Positions 36,833 through 46,978 of a stretch of DNA of 64,000 bases are shown in pieces. Numbering within the stretch: position 1 is the first letter of the stretch; each line of letters opens with the position of its first letter. The notes beneath the pieces were generated by a model, which did no database searches, was not told where the DNA came from, and saw nothing but the letters and a program-made list of their open reading frames with translations. Position numbers and translations under genes: made by a program. Location: contig CANMDE010000002.1 of NCBI GenBank assembly GCA_947496535.1, positions 186,001 through 250,000 on the forward strand, read 5' to 3'. Origin of the DNA: an uncultured Paracoccaceae bacterium. GTDB taxonomy: Bacteria; Pseudomonadota; Alphaproteobacteria; Rhodobacterales; Rhodobacteraceae.

Positions 36833-38008
36833 TCACGGTCGTTCGACACATAGTGCGACGCCCATACCCCCGCCGATACATAATGTGGCGAGGCCCTTTT
36901 TTGCATCGCGCCGCTTCATCTCGAACAGCAATGTGTTCAGCACGCGCGCGCCCGATGCCCCGATAGGATGACCGATGGCGATAGCTCCGCCATTGACGTT
37001 TACGATTGCCGGGTCCCAACCCATGTCTTTGTTGACTGCACAAGCCTGTGCGGCGAAGGCTTCGTTTGCCTCGACGAGGTCCAAATCGTCAACTTTCCAT
37101 CCTGCTTTTTCCAGTGCCTTGCGGCTCGCCATAACTGGTCCGACGCCCATAATGGATGGGTCAAGCCCCGCAGTGGCATAGGATGCAATGCGTGCCAATG
37201 GCTCAATCCCGCGCTTTTCAGCATTGTCGGCGCTCATCAGCAATGTCCCAGCCGCACCGTCATTCAGGCCGGATGCATTGGCAGCAGTCACCGATCCTTC
37301 TTTGGCAAATGCGGGGCGCAGCTTTTGCATAGCGTCAATCGTTGCGCCATGGCGGATATATTCGTCGTTTTCTACGACCACATCGCCTTTGCGGGTCTTC
37401 ACAGTGTAGGCGACAATCTCATCCTTGAATTTGCCGTCCTTCTGGGCCGCTTCGGCCTTGTTCTGAGAAGCAACCGCGAACTCATCCTGCATATCCCGCG
37501 TGATTTGCCATTGGTCAGCGACGTTTTCAGCCGTTTGACCCATGTGGTAGTTGTTGAAGGCGTCCCAAAGACCATCGCGGATCATGGTGTCGATATATTT
37601 CATATCGCCCATCTTTTGGCCCGCACGCAGAGTCGCGGCATGAGGGCTGAGCGTCATGCTTTCCTGACCGCCCGCAGCCACGATATCGGCATCGCCCAGC
37701 TGGATATGCTGTGCCCCAATGGCCACAGCGCGCAGACCGGACCCGCAAACCTGATTGATGCCCCAAGCAGCTGATTCCACGGGCAAACCTGCATTGATAT
37801 GCGCTTGACGCGCTGGGTTCTGCCCTTGGGCTGCGGTCAAGACCTGGCCCAAAATTGTCTCGCTCACCTCTGATTTGTCGATACCGGCGCGGGCAACAAC
37901 CTCCTGCAGAACGGCAGCGCCCAGATCATGCGCTGGCGTGTTGGCAAAGGCGCCCATGAAACTGCCAACAGGTGTACGGGCGGCGGATGCGATAACGACA
38001 TTGGTCAT
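36833..38008 (-). CDS. phaA: Acetyl-CoA acetyltransferase PhaA (beta-ketothiolase)
   Basis: This 391-residue thiolase condenses two acetyl-CoA units into acetoacetyl-CoA. The nucleophilic Cys is in [34 protein letters not shown] and the C-terminal [13 protein letters not shown] carry the other active-site His and Cys. [14 protein letters not shown] is the standard start. With phaB it gives the first two steps of PHB synthesis; the polymerase phaC is not in the window. Confidence 0.95.
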   Translation of the reverse strand: MTNVVIASAARTPVGSFMGAFANTPAHDLGAAVLQEVVARAGIDKSEVSETILGQVLTAAQGQNPARQAHINAGLPVESAAWGINQVCGSGLRAVAIGAQHIQLGDADIVAAGGQESMTLSPHAATLRAGQKMGDMKYIDTMIRDGLWDAFNNYHMGQTAENVADQWQITRDMQDEFAVASQNKAEAAQKDGKFKDEIVAYTVKTRKGDVVVENDEYIRHGATIDAMQKLRPAFAKEGSVTAANASGLNDGAAGTLLMSADNAEKRGIEPLARIASYATAGLDPSIMGVGPVMASRKALEKAGWKVDDLDLVEANEAFAAQACAVNKDMGWDPAIVNVNGGAIAIGHPIGASGARVLNTLLFEMKRRDAKKGLATLCIGGGMGVALCVERP

Positions 38009-38160
38009 GAATTGATCCCTTCAGGTTTGCTCTCTTGATGGAAGAGCGTGCTTGACCTGTTGGTCGTTCTTCACGCAGCCTCCCACCGCTTACCACTCGT
38101 TTTATTGACTTGGTTCGGGCAGAGCAACGGGATTCCCGACGAAAGTTCCGTCACGCTTCG

Positions 38161-38967
38161 TCAAAGATCAAACCGGGGCACACCAAAGAGATAGCCTTGC
38201 AGGCAATCTGTACCGATTTTACGAAGGAAAGCTGCGTCTTCCTCGGCCTCGACCCCGTCGGCGATCACGAACATTTCGAATTGATGGGCGACCGTAATCA
38301 GCGCCTCGGCCAAGACCTGATTATCGGGGTCATCGTGGACACCTTTGATGAAGCTCTTGTCGATCTTGACGAGATCAAAGAAAAAATCCTTGAGATACCG
38401 AAACGCCGTCATTCCGGCCCCAAAACCATCAAGCGCAAAGGACACGCCTTTGGGCTGCATTTCCGCCATGAACCGGATCACATTTTCATGCAGCATCATT
38501 GCAGAGGTTTCGCTGATTTCGAAAATTAACCGTTCCCCCAGATTATCCCGGCCGCGCAACCCATCATCAAGCGTGCGGCGCCATTCACCGTCACCAATGG
38601 AACGGGCAGATAGGTTCACCGAAAGCCGGATGCCCGGATTCTGTCTGAGCGTCGTCAGAGCAAGGGCCAAGGTGATGCAGTCAATTTGCCGACCAAAACC
38701 TGTTTCTTCTACTGTTGGCATGAAGTGGCCAGCCGGGATGACCCGCCCGGCATCGTCCATCAGGCGTACCAGTCCTTCATAGAAAGCCGTCCTTTGGTTA
38801 GAATCTGCTGTCACGATAGGGTGAAAAGCCAGTCGCGCCCGGCCTGCGGCCAGCGCATCGCCGACCAGTTCCATTACATCTGCATCCCGACTCGCCATTG
38901 CATAGTGCAATGGGTCAAGCAGGGCCTGATCGTTGATATCAGTTCGGGTGAGCGGCACGTTTTGCAT
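38161..38967 (-). CDS. EAL-domain protein with degenerate motifs
   Basis: This 268-residue protein is a stand-alone EAL domain, the c-di-GMP phosphodiesterase fold. The EAL motif reads EGL (FYEGLVR), NLSARS and FEISETSAM are present, but DDFGTG is ALDGFGAG, so one of the two metal-binding aspartates is Gly, and AEGVE is ADGVE. KIDKSFI is intact. It may therefore be a weak enzyme or a c-di-GMP sensor. No signal peptide, GGDEF or sensory domain is seen. The start at 38967 has an AAGGA box; 38988 (GTG) is an alternative. Confidence 0.8.
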   Translation of the reverse strand: MQNVPLTRTDINDQALLDPLHYAMASRDADVMELVGDALAAGRARLAFHPIVTADSNQRTAFYEGLVRLMDDAGRVIPAGHFMPTVEETGFGRQIDCITLALALTTLRQNPGIRLSVNLSARSIGDGEWRRTLDDGLRGRDNLGERLIFEISETSAMMLHENVIRFMAEMQPKGVSFALDGFGAGMTAFRYLKDFFFDLVKIDKSFIKGVHDDPDNQVLAEALITVAHQFEMFVIADGVEAEEDAAFLRKIGTDCLQGYLFGVPRFDL

Positions 38968-39060
38968 AAGACCGTTCCTTGGTGACACCGCACCATGACC
39001 GACGGTCTGCTAATAATTGATTAAATATCGACTGTGACCGCCCGCTTTCGAAGGGGTGGA

Positions 39061-39501
39061 CTACCACCGCGTCAACGCATCTTCGTCTGCTTCCTTGGCC
39101 GCAACCCATTCCGCACCGGAGGTTTTCACCTCTTTTTTCCAAAAGGGTGCACGTGATTTGAGGTAGTCCATCAGAAAATCAGCCGCTTCAAACGCCGCAG
39201 CACGATGCGCTGCAGCAGTCGCGACCATCATGATGGGATCGCCAGGTTTCAATGACCCATAACGGTGAATAACCAGCACGTCAGCGAGTGACCAGCGGGT
39301 GGTGGCCTCCTCCGCTATCTTAGAAATCGCGGCTTCGGTCATGCCGGGATAGTGTTCGATCTGCATTTCTTTCAGGTCACCGGAGGTGTCTCTCACCACC
39401 CCGGTAAAGCTAACTACCGCGCCGATATCAGTGCGGGTTTGGGCAAAACAGTTAAGTTCCATCCCAACATCAAATCCCTCGGCCTGCACCCGGACTGACA
39501 T
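39061..39501 (-). CDS. moaE: Molybdopterin synthase catalytic subunit MoaE
   Basis: MoaE, with MoaD, inserts the dithiolene sulphurs of molybdopterin. This 146-residue protein has GAVVSFTGVVRD, MQIEHYPGMTE, VLVIHRYGSLKPGD, the RAAAFEAADFLMDYLKSRAPFWKKE block and the catalytic lysines near it. It directly abuts moaD (stop and start adjacent), so the two are coupled. Confidence 0.95.
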   Translation of the reverse strand: MSVRVQAEGFDVGMELNCFAQTRTDIGAVVSFTGVVRDTSGDLKEMQIEHYPGMTEAAISKIAEEATTRWSLADVLVIHRYGSLKPGDPIMMVATAAAHRAAAFEAADFLMDYLKSRAPFWKKEVKTSGAEWVAAKEADEDALTRW

Positions 39502-39747
39502 TTAGCCACCTGTCATTGGGGGGAAAAAAGCAACTTCGCGTACACCGGCCAGGGGCGCATCGAATTCGGACAATTCCTGATCCAACGCTACGCGCAGGGC
39601 GGTTGTGTCCGCAAAGGCGGCGGCATAGCGATCCTCGCGTGATTTTAGCTCTGCGATAAGGTCGTTGACGGTGACGGCAGAGGTTTCAACCTCTTCCTGC
39701 GGAATGCCAATCCGTTCGCGGACCCAGGCAAAATACATCACATTCAT
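39502..39747 (-). CDS. moaD: Molybdopterin synthase sulphur carrier subunit MoaD
   Basis: This 81-residue ubiquitin-like sulphur carrier ends in the diagnostic Gly-Gly (FFPPMTGG), which is activated as a thiocarboxylate. The start MNVMYFAWVRERIG at 39747 is right for the family; the open frame continues upstream into pgsA but that part is not MoaD. The ATG shares one base with the pgsA stop, and moaE follows immediately. Confidence 0.93.
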   Translation of the reverse strand: MNVMYFAWVRERIGIPQEEVETSAVTVNDLIAELKSREDRYAAAFADTTALRVALDQELSEFDAPLAGVREVAFFPPMTGG

Positions 39748-40412
39748 CAACCCACATCCTTCAGATAAGGGACTGATTTGCGGAAGTAGTCCCAACCGGT
39801 GACGATGGTCAGCAACCCTGCAATCCACAGTACTATGATCCCTGCCCACCAGCTAATCATCATACCTCGATATTTCCACCAAAGGCCCAGTTCATCCGGG
39901 ATGCGCCCGGCCAGAACGTCCTCGATCATGCCGGGGTCCATGCCAAAGGACTGCATGCCGAAATAGTGCTCAAAAGCCCCGGTGGCAAACAGCAGCGCGA
40001 TAGCGACCATCTGCGCCGTCGTTTTCCATTTGGCGAGGTTAGTGACTTTCAGTGTCCCAGCGGTGTCGCCCAGAAATTCGCGCAGGCCAGAGACGAACAC
40101 CTCACGGAACATGATCAACGTGGCTGGAAGGAGTATCCACGGGTTCATGCCCGAAAAGCCGGTGATGACTAAAAGGGCGATGATGACCATCGCCTTGTCC
40201 GCGATCGGGTCCATCATGGCGCCCAGTTTGCTTTCCTGCTTCCACGCCCGGGCAAGGTAGCCATCGAGGAAATCGGTGATCGCTGCCGTGACGAAGAGTA
40301 TGAGCGCGAACCAATCGGCCCATGGCCGGGTGAAATAGAGGAACATGACCACAACACCGGGGGCCGCCAAAAGGCGGAGAATGGTGAGGGCATTTGGCAG
40401 ATTCAATCGCAT
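39747..40412 (-). CDS. pgsA: CDP-diacylglycerol-glycerol-3-phosphate 3-phosphatidyltransferase PgsA
   Basis: This 221-residue membrane enzyme makes phosphatidylglycerol phosphate. The CDP-alcohol phosphotransferase signature D-x2-DG-x2-AR-x8-G-x3-D-x3-D is complete (DFLDGYLARAWKQ followed by GAMMDPIADK). The start MRLNLPNALTILRLL at 40412 matches the family; further upstream the frame is open but unrelated. It heads a pgsA-moaD-moaE unit. Confidence 0.93.
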   Translation of the reverse strand: MRLNLPNALTILRLLAAPGVVVMFLYFTRPWADWFALILFVTAAITDFLDGYLARAWKQESKLGAMMDPIADKAMVIIALLVITGFSGMNPWILLPATLIMFREVFVSGLREFLGDTAGTLKVTNLAKWKTTAQMVAIALLFATGAFEHYFGMQSFGMDPGMIEDVLAGRIPDELGLWWKYRGMMISWWAGIIVLWIAGLLTIVTGWDYFRKSVPYLKDVG

Positions 40413-40536
40413 GAGGCTAGTGGTAGCGTGCAGAGGCGAGCAATGCCAGAGGCGGTGTTGCAGGACAGGTGATGCGTGGACAATGCTGAGGGTTTTGTGG
40501 GACGTTGCCGCCAATCAACATGGCGGATTATTCAAC

Positions 40537-41070
40537 CTATTTTGAAACCCAGACTAGCATTTGAATGCTGCTACCGTCAGTGTCGCGCCATTGAAAATCT
40601 CGCGAAGGTTCACGATCCATGTTCAGCCGGGTCATCACGTTCTGAGAACGCTTGTTATCAATCGATGTATAACTGATGATCTCCGACGCCGGATGCACGC
40701 GCTTGAACTCGACGATGCATGCGCTGCTGGCTTCGGTTGCATAGCCTTTGCCCCAAACGTCTTTGCATAAGCGCCAACCAATTTCGTTATGCTTCCCGAT
40801 AATTTGGCCCTCATCCCGAGGGCAAACGCCAACATATCCAACAAATTTACCGTCAACATCTTCTACGCAATATCGACTAAAACCAAGGTCTTCATACATC
40901 GAAATGTATCGCAACAACTTCGCGCGACTTTCTTCCCGTGAAATCGGGCCACCGAGATCGCCCATCACGCTCGGATCGGCATGCATTTCTGCAAAAGCGT
41001 CCAAATCGCCCTGACGCCAAGTTCGCAAGACTAAGCGTTCAGTTACGATGATGTCGGATGTTCTATTCAT
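40537..41070 (-). CDS. GNAT acetyltransferase, RimJ/RimL-like
   Basis: This 177-residue GNAT protein has TERLVLRTWRQGDLDAFAEMHADP, the typical start of ribosomal-protein/amino-acid acetyltransferases, a GEIGWRL-like strand (NEIGWRLCKDVWGKGYATEAS) that holds the acetyl-CoA loop, and a C-terminal SIDNKRSQNVMTRLNM. Substrate is unknown. An upstream TTG would extend it by five residues; ATG at 41070 is preferred. Confidence 0.85.
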   Translation of the reverse strand: MNRTSDIIVTERLVLRTWRQGDLDAFAEMHADPSVMGDLGGPISREESRAKLLRYISMYEDLGFSRYCVEDVDGKFVGYVGVCPRDEGQIIGKHNEIGWRLCKDVWGKGYATEASSACIVEFKRVHPASEIISYTSIDNKRSQNVMTRLNMDREPSRDFQWRDTDGSSIQMLVWVSK

Positions 41071-41136
41071 GGCTTTTTGTATCAACTGCCGTCAGAATTG
41101 ACACAATGGTTCGGACTCAAACCAGTCATCGGCTCC

Positions 41137-43017
41137 TTATCCACCCTCATGAAAATAGTCGTAGATCGTCTGCGCCATATTTGCTGACACGCCATCCACG
41201 GCTTTCAGGTCCGCGAGGTTCGCCCGGGCCACGGCCTTTGCCGACCCGAAATGCGCCAATAGCGCGCGCTTTCGTGTCGCACCGACACCCGGCACATCGT
41301 CCAGTGGCGTAGCGCCTATGGCTTTTGATCGCTTCGCCCGGTGGGTGCCGATGGCGAAGCGGTGGACCTCGTCCCGCATTCGTTGGATGAAATAGAGCAC
41401 CGGGTCGTTGTGACGCAACGCCATGACTGGCTTGCCCGTGCGGTGGAATTCTTCCTTGCCCGCATCCCTGTCCTCACCCTTCGCTACGCCGACCATCGGG
41501 ATATCTGCGACGCCAAGATCATCCATGATTTCCTGAACGGCGCTGACTTGTCCCTGCCCGCCATCGATCAGCAGCAGGTCAGGCCATGTTCCTTGGGTGC
41601 GCTCGGGGTCTTCTTTCAACAGGCGCTGAAAACGGCGGGTCAGCACCTCTTTCATCATGCCGAAGTCATCTCCGGGCGTCAGGCTTTCGTCTTTGATATT
41701 GAACTTGCGATATTGGTTTTTGTCGAACCCATCAGGGCCAGCAACGATCATCGCGCCAACCGCATGTGCCCCCTGAATATGAGAGTTGTCGTAAACTTCG
41801 ATCCGTGCCGGGGTTTTACCGAGATCAAACGCTTCAGCCAGGCCTTTGAGCAGCTTTGCCTGTGTCGCAGTTTCTGACATTTTACGCGCGAGGCTTTCGC
41901 GGGCGTTGCGCAGGGCGTTCTGGACCAGTTCTGCCTTTTCGCCGCGTTGGGGGATGACGATATCGACCTTGCGCCCAGCCCTTTCGGCAAGCGCTTCTGC
42001 CATTAGGTCATCGTTGTCGAGACCATGCGAAAGTATCAACATCTTGGGCGGTTCGCGGGTGGAATAGAACTGGCCGACGAAAGCTTCCATGACTTCGGAC
42101 AGGTCTTCGTCCCCGCTGATGCGCGGATAGTAATCGTGATTGCCCCAGTTTTGATTGGCCCGAATAAAAAAGACCTGCACGCAGGCCTGACCGCCATCGG
42201 TATGAAGCGCGATTACGTCCGCCTCGGCAGTGGATTGCGGGTTGATGCCTTGGGCCGATTGCACCTGAGTCAGCGCTTTGATCCGGTCGCGCAGCGCAGC
42301 GGCACGTTCGAATTCCATCTCGGCACTGGCGGCCTGCATCTGTTGGGCAAGCGCTTCCTGTATGCCCTTTGTCCGACCTTGCAGGAATTGTTCTGCATCG
42401 CGGACAGAGGCGGCATAGTCTGTTTCGGAGATCAAACCGCAACATGGACCGGAGCAGCGTTTGATCTGATATTGCAGACAGGGCCGTGTACGTGTTTCGA
42501 AGTCGCTGTCCGAGCAGTTGCGCAGGAGGAAAACACGCTGAAGTTGGTTTAACGTGCGGTTCACTGCGCCCGCGCCGGCGAAGGGGCCGTAGTATTCACC
42601 TTTCTGCTTCTTTGCGCCCCGATGTTTCTTGATCATCGGGAACGGATGATCCTTTGCGACCAGTATATTTGGAAAGGATTTGTCGTCGCGCAGCAGGACG
42701 TTGTACCGCGGCTTGAGTTGCTTGATGAGATTTTGCTCAAGCAGTAGCGCCTCGGTCTCTGTCCGTGTGGTCAGGAACATCATCGACGCCGTTTCCCGAA
42801 TCATCCGTTCAATTCGGGGGGAATGCTGACCGGGGCGGGAGTAGTTGCTGACCCTCGCCTTTAGATTGCGGGCCTTGCCAACATAAAGCACACGACTTTC
42901 TGCATCGAGCATCCGGTAGACGCCCGGTGACGCATCAAGGGAACGCAGGTAGCTTTGTATGCATTCGTATCCGGCTAGGGCTTGCTCTGTCATGTGATCA
43001 GTTTGGTGATTCTTCAT
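41137..43017 (-). CDS. uvrC: Excinuclease ABC subunit UvrC
   Basis: UvrC makes both incisions around DNA lesions marked by UvrAB. This ~626-residue protein has the GIY-YIG domain ([30 protein letters not shown]), a UvrB-binding UVR motif ([17 protein letters not shown]), the RNase H-like endonuclease half ([30 protein letters not shown]) and a C-terminal helix-hairpin-helix pair ([26 protein letters not shown] region). Possible starts are GTG 43062, ATG 43017 and ATG 42993; none has a strong ribosome binding site and 43017 was chosen as intermediate. Confidence 0.93.
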   Translation of the reverse strand: MKNHQTDHMTEQALAGYECIQSYLRSLDASPGVYRMLDAESRVLYVGKARNLKARVSNYSRPGQHSPRIERMIRETASMMFLTTRTETEALLLEQNLIKQLKPRYNVLLRDDKSFPNILVAKDHPFPMIKKHRGAKKQKGEYYGPFAGAGAVNRTLNQLQRVFLLRNCSDSDFETRTRPCLQYQIKRCSGPCCGLISETDYAASVRDAEQFLQGRTKGIQEALAQQMQAASAEMEFERAAALRDRIKALTQVQSAQGINPQSTAEADVIALHTDGGQACVQVFFIRANQNWGNHDYYPRISGDEDLSEVMEAFVGQFYSTREPPKMLILSHGLDNDDLMAEALAERAGRKVDIVIPQRGEKAELVQNALRNARESLARKMSETATQAKLLKGLAEAFDLGKTPARIEVYDNSHIQGAHAVGAMIVAGPDGFDKNQYRKFNIKDESLTPGDDFGMMKEVLTRRFQRLLKEDPERTQGTWPDLLLIDGGQGQVSAVQEIMDDLGVADIPMVGVAKGEDRDAGKEEFHRTGKPVMALRHNDPVLYFIQRMRDEVHRFAIGTHRAKRSKAIGATPLDDVPGVGATRKRALLAHFGSAKAVARANLADLKAVDGVSANMAQTIYDYFHEGG

Positions 43018-43279
43018 CGGCTGCAATGGTAATACGGTGGTGACAAGGGAAAAGGCATCCACCGTTTCTGTGGATAAGTCCGTGGGTTATTACGCGCCAG
43101 CTTGAATTTTCCTTTGTTTTTGGCAGGTTTCGGCATACTGCCTAATTTTTAGGCAGTTTTCCAAGTGGCTGATTTTAAATGGTATTTTTATTGATCACTG
43201 GTTAACACCTTGAAAAACAGACAATTTGTGACGGTTTCGTGACTGAGCTGACCCCACGGTGCACAACTCTGCCGTCCCT

Positions 43280-44056
43280 CTACTCAACCCCGAGCACATC
43301 GGGCGTTTGCCAGGCAAGATGCTGTCCCCCATCAACCGCGATCATTTGGCCCGTAACGGCCGGTGCGTCGAGAAAGTAACCAAGCGCCGCGGTTATATCT
43401 GATGCGTTAGCACCGCGATTAAGAATCGTAGCCGACCTTTGGTTTTCGAAGTGCTTTTCGCTTTGGCGGTACCCCTTTAGCGTTGGACCGGGCCCTATCC
43501 CGTTCACGCGAACCCGGGGTGCAAGCGCCTGTGCAGTCGTGCGTGTCATCGCCCAAAGACCCATCTTGGCGATAGTGTAGCTCATGAACTCTGGCGTCAG
43601 TTTATGGATACGCTGATCAAGCATATTGATGACCAACGCCTGCGCTAGTGGCTCATCGTTGTCGTCTGCCACCGGGTCGGGGGCCTGTGCGGCAAAATGC
43701 TGGGTCAGCACAAAGGGTGCGCGTAGATTTGACTCTAAATGTCTATCCCAGCTTTCACGAGTGGCGGTTTTTATCGTGTCGTATTCAAAGATAGAGGCGT
43801 TGTTGATGAGGCAGGTCAACGGCCCGCCCAGCGCTTTGGCGGCCTGCCCGACAAGCGTTTCGGTTGCGGCCTCGTCCAGCAGATCAGCCCGCAAAGCAAC
43901 GGCGCGGCGCCCCATCTTTTCGATGTCCGCTACCGTTTCATCAGCCCCGTCCTTGGACGCTGCGTAGTGGACGGCGACGTCATAACCTCGGTCGCCAAGA
44001 TTTAGCGCCATCGCTCGCCCCAGCCGCGCACCTCCGCCGGTGACAAGCGCCCTCAT
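43280..44056 (-). CDS. SDR-family oxidoreductase, pteridine reductase-like
   Basis: This 258-residue short-chain dehydrogenase starts MRALVTGGGARLGRAMALNL, a nucleotide-binding loop with Arg-Leu-Gly like that of pteridine reductases and FolM. NNASIFEYD, the YTIAKMGLWAMTRT catalytic Tyr-Lys segment, and RVNGIGPGPTLKGYRQSEKHF agree with that subgroup. The likely role is dihydropterin reduction, but other SDR activities cannot be excluded. Its ATG overlaps the stop of the small CxxC protein gene by 4 bases. Confidence 0.8.
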   Translation of the reverse strand: MRALVTGGGARLGRAMALNLGDRGYDVAVHYAASKDGADETVADIEKMGRRAVALRADLLDEAATETLVGQAAKALGGPLTCLINNASIFEYDTIKTATRESWDRHLESNLRAPFVLTQHFAAQAPDPVADDNDEPLAQALVINMLDQRIHKLTPEFMSYTIAKMGLWAMTRTTAQALAPRVRVNGIGPGPTLKGYRQSEKHFENQRSATILNRGANASDITAALGYFLDAPAVTGQMIAVDGGQHLAWQTPDVLGVE

Positions 44057-44220
44057 GTCCGGCCCTTTTCACAAACACATGGGCCTTTGCCAATGCGGTA
44101 GCGTTGGCATTTGGGACATTTGGCCTGCGCCAACCTGTCCTGGCCCGGAAAACGCCATTTTCCGAAGATGCCAAGCACCATCATGAAGGCCAGAAAGATG
44201 AATATCGCTTTGAGGATCAC
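44053..44220 (-). CDS. Small membrane protein with Cys-rich zinc-ribbon-like tail, 55 residues
   Basis: A GTG start at 44220 overlaps the S49 peptidase stop (GTGA) and its stop overlaps the SDR start (ATGA), so the ORF fits exactly between two coupled genes. It has one N-terminal membrane helix (ILKAIFIFLAFMMVLGIFG) followed by KCPKCQRYRIGKGPCVC, four cysteines arranged like a small metal-binding ribbon. No family is recognised. The double translational overlap is the strongest evidence that it is real. Confidence 0.65.
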   Translation of the reverse strand: MILKAIFIFLAFMMVLGIFGKWRFPGQDRLAQAKCPKCQRYRIGKGPCVCEKGRT

Positions 44221-45008
44221 AGCCCAAACCTTGCGAATGCTGCTCGTTCTTCAATGGACATCGCCACATCATCCACGATCTGCGATCCAAAGCGGGTCAG
44301 GAGCGATTTCCTCGCACCGTAGCGTTTGAATTTCACCTTATCGCCAAAGCGTTGTTTCATCACCGGCGCAAGATGCCCGATGCCATCGGCAAGGCCCGCA
44401 TCGATACTCTTTGGCCCGATAAAAACCTCGCCTGTGAACAGGTCGGGATTGTCGGCCAGTTTCTGGCCCCGACTCGATTTGACGTAGTTGATGAATGTGT
44501 CGTGGATATCCTCAAGCCAGCCTTTCAGACGTTTGACATCCGCAGGTTTCTCGGCCCGGAAAGGATCCAAGAATGATTTGGATTTTCCGGCTGTATACAC
44601 GCGCCGTTCGAGGCCGACTTTGCCAATTGCATCCTTTGCCCCGAAACTGGCGCTGATCACACCGATCGAGCCTGTGATCGAGCACTCGTCGATGAAAATC
44701 TCATCCGCCGCGCAGGCCAGCCAATAACCACCAGAGGCGGCGACATCCTCGACAAAGGCGAAGACGGGGATTTTCTTTTCGTCTGCCAACCGGCGAATAC
44801 GTGCAGCGATCAGGGAGGATTGCACGGGTGAGCCGCCGGGGCAGTTAATCTCCAGCGCGACAGCTGCAGGCTTACCCCTTCCAAAAGCTTTTTCGATGAC
44901 AGGTGCAAGACTCGGGTTGTCCAACCCGCGTGCACTATTTGAAATTGCGCCTTGTAGCCGGATGACCGCAACAAACGGAGTTGATTTGATAAAGGGGATA
45001 TATTTCAT
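44217..45008 (-). CDS. S49-family peptidase (SppA-like)
   Basis: This 263-residue serine peptidase resembles short signal-peptide peptidases. The nucleophile Ser is in VAASGGYWLACAADEI and the general-base Lys in YTAGKSKSFLDPF; INCPGGSPVQSS is the preceding oxyanion region. It has no N-terminal membrane anchor apart from a weakly hydrophobic VAVIRLQGAI, so it may be cytoplasmic and degrade cleaved signal peptides or unfolded proteins. It leads a coupled unit with the CxxC protein and the SDR. Confidence 0.88.
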   Translation of the reverse strand: MKYIPFIKSTPFVAVIRLQGAISNSARGLDNPSLAPVIEKAFGRGKPAAVALEINCPGGSPVQSSLIAARIRRLADEKKIPVFAFVEDVAASGGYWLACAADEIFIDECSITGSIGVISASFGAKDAIGKVGLERRVYTAGKSKSFLDPFRAEKPADVKRLKGWLEDIHDTFINYVKSSRGQKLADNPDLFTGEVFIGPKSIDAGLADGIGHLAPVMKQRFGDKVKFKRYGARKSLLTRFGSQIVDDVAMSIEERAAFARFGL

Positions 45009-45044
45009 GATGTCCTACTTAGACCTTAACCATCCGCGCACAAG

Positions 45045-45806
45045 TCACTGACGTATCCGCCAACCTGTCTTGAATATCCACCAGATCACCGCAAGGCAGA
45101 TCCCGGTGAACAGTGCGATGGCGAACAAAGATATACCAATACCAACATCTGCGGTCCCGAAAAACGACCAGCGGAAACCACTGATCAGGTAGACCACCGG
45201 GTTGAACAGCGTGATCGTCTGCCAGATCGGTGGCAGCATCGTGATGGAATAGAACGATCCACCCAGAAAAACGAGTGGTGTGATAACCAGAAGCGGGATC
45301 AGCTGTAGTTGCTCAAAGTTGCCCGCCCAAATGCCGATAATAAAACCCAATAGCGCGAAACTGACACAGGTCAGCACGAGAAATGCGATCATGGCAAAGG
45401 GATGCGCAATCTGGATATCGACGAAGAAGAAGGCGGTCACCAGAATGATCACACCAATGAACATCGCCTTTGTCGCGGCCGCCCCGACATAGCCCGCCAC
45501 GATTTCAAGAAAGCTAACGGGGGCAGAGAGAAGTTCGTAAATTGTGCCGATGAACTTTGGGAAATAGATGCCAAAGCTGGCGTTTGCGGTGGCTTGGGTC
45601 ATAACTGAAAGCATGATCAGACCCGGCACGATGAACGCGCCGTAGCTGACGCCCTCGACCTCTTGGATACGGCTGCCGATCGCGGCCCCGAAAACCACAA
45701 AGTAGAGCGAGGTGGACAGCACCGGTGAGACAAAACTTTGTGTAATCGTGCGGAAAAATCGTGCCATTTCAAATATGTATATCGATTTGACGGCTGTCAT
45801 ATTCAT
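45045..45806 (-). CDS. ABC-2 type transporter permease (YadH-like)
   Basis: This 253-residue protein has six hydrophobic segments and the ABC-2 signature ([39 protein letters not shown]). The Leu-Leu-SAP region is the conserved cytoplasmic coupling loop. It pairs with the ATPase whose stop it overlaps by 4 bases. The family exports polysaccharides, drugs or lipids; the substrate is unknown. Confidence 0.9.
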   Translation of the reverse strand: MNMTAVKSIYIFEMARFFRTITQSFVSPVLSTSLYFVVFGAAIGSRIQEVEGVSYGAFIVPGLIMLSVMTQATANASFGIYFPKFIGTIYELLSAPVSFLEIVAGYVGAAATKAMFIGVIILVTAFFFVDIQIAHPFAMIAFLVLTCVSFALLGFIIGIWAGNFEQLQLIPLLVITPLVFLGGSFYSITMLPPIWQTITLFNPVVYLISGFRWSFFGTADVGIGISLFAIALFTGICLAVIWWIFKTGWRIRQ

Positions 45807-46729
45807 TTTTCTTCCCTCACGAGACCTACAAAAATATCTTCTAGGCTGTTCTGCTTGGTCTGAATGTCCGCCATTTGCAGTCCAGCCCTTTGCAGATCGT
45901 TCAACAGCGTCGTAATGCCTGTGCGATCGCCCTTGGTATCATAGCTATAGGTCAACTTAAGCCCATCATCAGACCGCGACAAAGCGTAAGAGTTCAACGC
46001 CGCTGGAATGTCCTCGGTCGGTTCCGTCAGATCGATCTGCAGCTGCTTTTGACCCATCTGTGCCATCAAATCCGACTTTTCCTGTACCAGAAGGATTTCG
46101 CCCTTGTTGATGACGCCAACGCGGTCGGCTATGGCCTCTGCCTCTTCGATGTAGTGCGTCGTCAAAATGATGGTGACGCCAGATGCCTTGAGGCCTGCTA
46201 CGACCTCCCACATGTCCTTGCGCAGCTCTACATCGACACCAGCGGTGGGTTCGTCGAGGAAGAGAACGCGGGGTTCGTGGCTGAGCGCCTTCGCGATCAG
46301 AACGCGCCGCTTCATGCCCCCGGACAGCGTCATGATCTTGTTGTCTTTTTTGTCGCCAAGCGACAGCTGATTCAGAACCTTTTCAAGATAGGCATCGTCG
46401 CGTGGTTTGCCGAATAACCCGCGTGAAAAACGGACGGTGTTCATGACCGTCTCAAACGGCTCAAGATTGATTTCCTGCGGCACCAACCCAATCAGATTGC
46501 GGGCTGCCCGAAAATCGGTCTGGGTGTCGTGCCCGCCTACGGTGATGATGCCGCTGGTCGGCACAGTGATCCCGCAAATTGTCGAAATCAGAGTTGTCTT
46601 ACCGGCGCCGTTCGGCCCGAGCAGGGCCAGTATTTCACCTTCTTCAATTTCAAGATTGCACCCTTTGAGGGCCTCAAATCCGCCCGCGTAAGACTTGCGC
46701 AGGTTCTGAACAGAAACGATGGATGACAT
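45803..46729 (-). CDS. ABC transporter ATP-binding protein (YadG-like)
   Basis: This 308-residue ATPase has Walker [11 protein letters not shown], the signature [15 protein letters not shown], Walker [13 protein letters not shown] and the switch His in [10 protein letters not shown]. The C-terminal ~90 residues form the DUF4162-like extension of exporter ATPases. With the next gene it makes a two-gene ABC-2 exporter. Confidence 0.93.
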   Translation of the reverse strand: MSSIVSVQNLRKSYAGGFEALKGCNLEIEEGEILALLGPNGAGKTTLISTICGITVPTSGIITVGGHDTQTDFRAARNLIGLVPQEINLEPFETVMNTVRFSRGLFGKPRDDAYLEKVLNQLSLGDKKDNKIMTLSGGMKRRVLIAKALSHEPRVLFLDEPTAGVDVELRKDMWEVVAGLKASGVTIILTTHYIEEAEAIADRVGVINKGEILLVQEKSDLMAQMGQKQLQIDLTEPTEDIPAALNSYALSRSDDGLKLTYSYDTKGDRTGITTLLNDLQRAGLQMADIQTKQNSLEDIFVGLVREEK

Positions 46730-46891
46730 GGAACGGCCTTTGATTTAACGATCCGAGCCTAATGCGCGATTTGCAAAAGTGAAAGTCGAGTATGAACGGA
46801 GCGTACGTTCGCGCGGGGGACGCAACGGACGCCGTGCCTCGCAACAGCTGGACACGTTAGTTAATGCCAATATTTCCAGAAAAAAGGGGGT

Positions 46892-46941
46892 GTCGGCGAT
46901 GTATCGGCGAAGCGTCGGCAAAACGTCGGGCATTTTGTTGG
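46892..46941 (+). repeat. GTCGG array C, 11-bp pitch
   Basis: GTCGG-type pentamers begin at 46892, 46903 (ATCGG), 46914, 46925 and 46937 (GTTGG), spaced 11, 11, 11 and 12 bp. The 21 bases 46912-46932 are the exact reverse complement of 6419-6439 in array A. It lies in a 249-base gap between the ABC ATPase start and the GST stop. Confidence 0.6.
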
Positions 46942-46978
46942 CGCTTGGCCTGGTTAAGTCACCGTGCGGTGGTTGGCG

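Noticed and set aside
43069..43077. Perfect DnaA box (TTATCCACA, minus strand) upstream of uvrC
   Set aside because: It is a single 9-mer with no clustered boxes, AT-rich unwinding region or dnaA/parA genes nearby, so there is no support for an origin; chance occurrence is likely.
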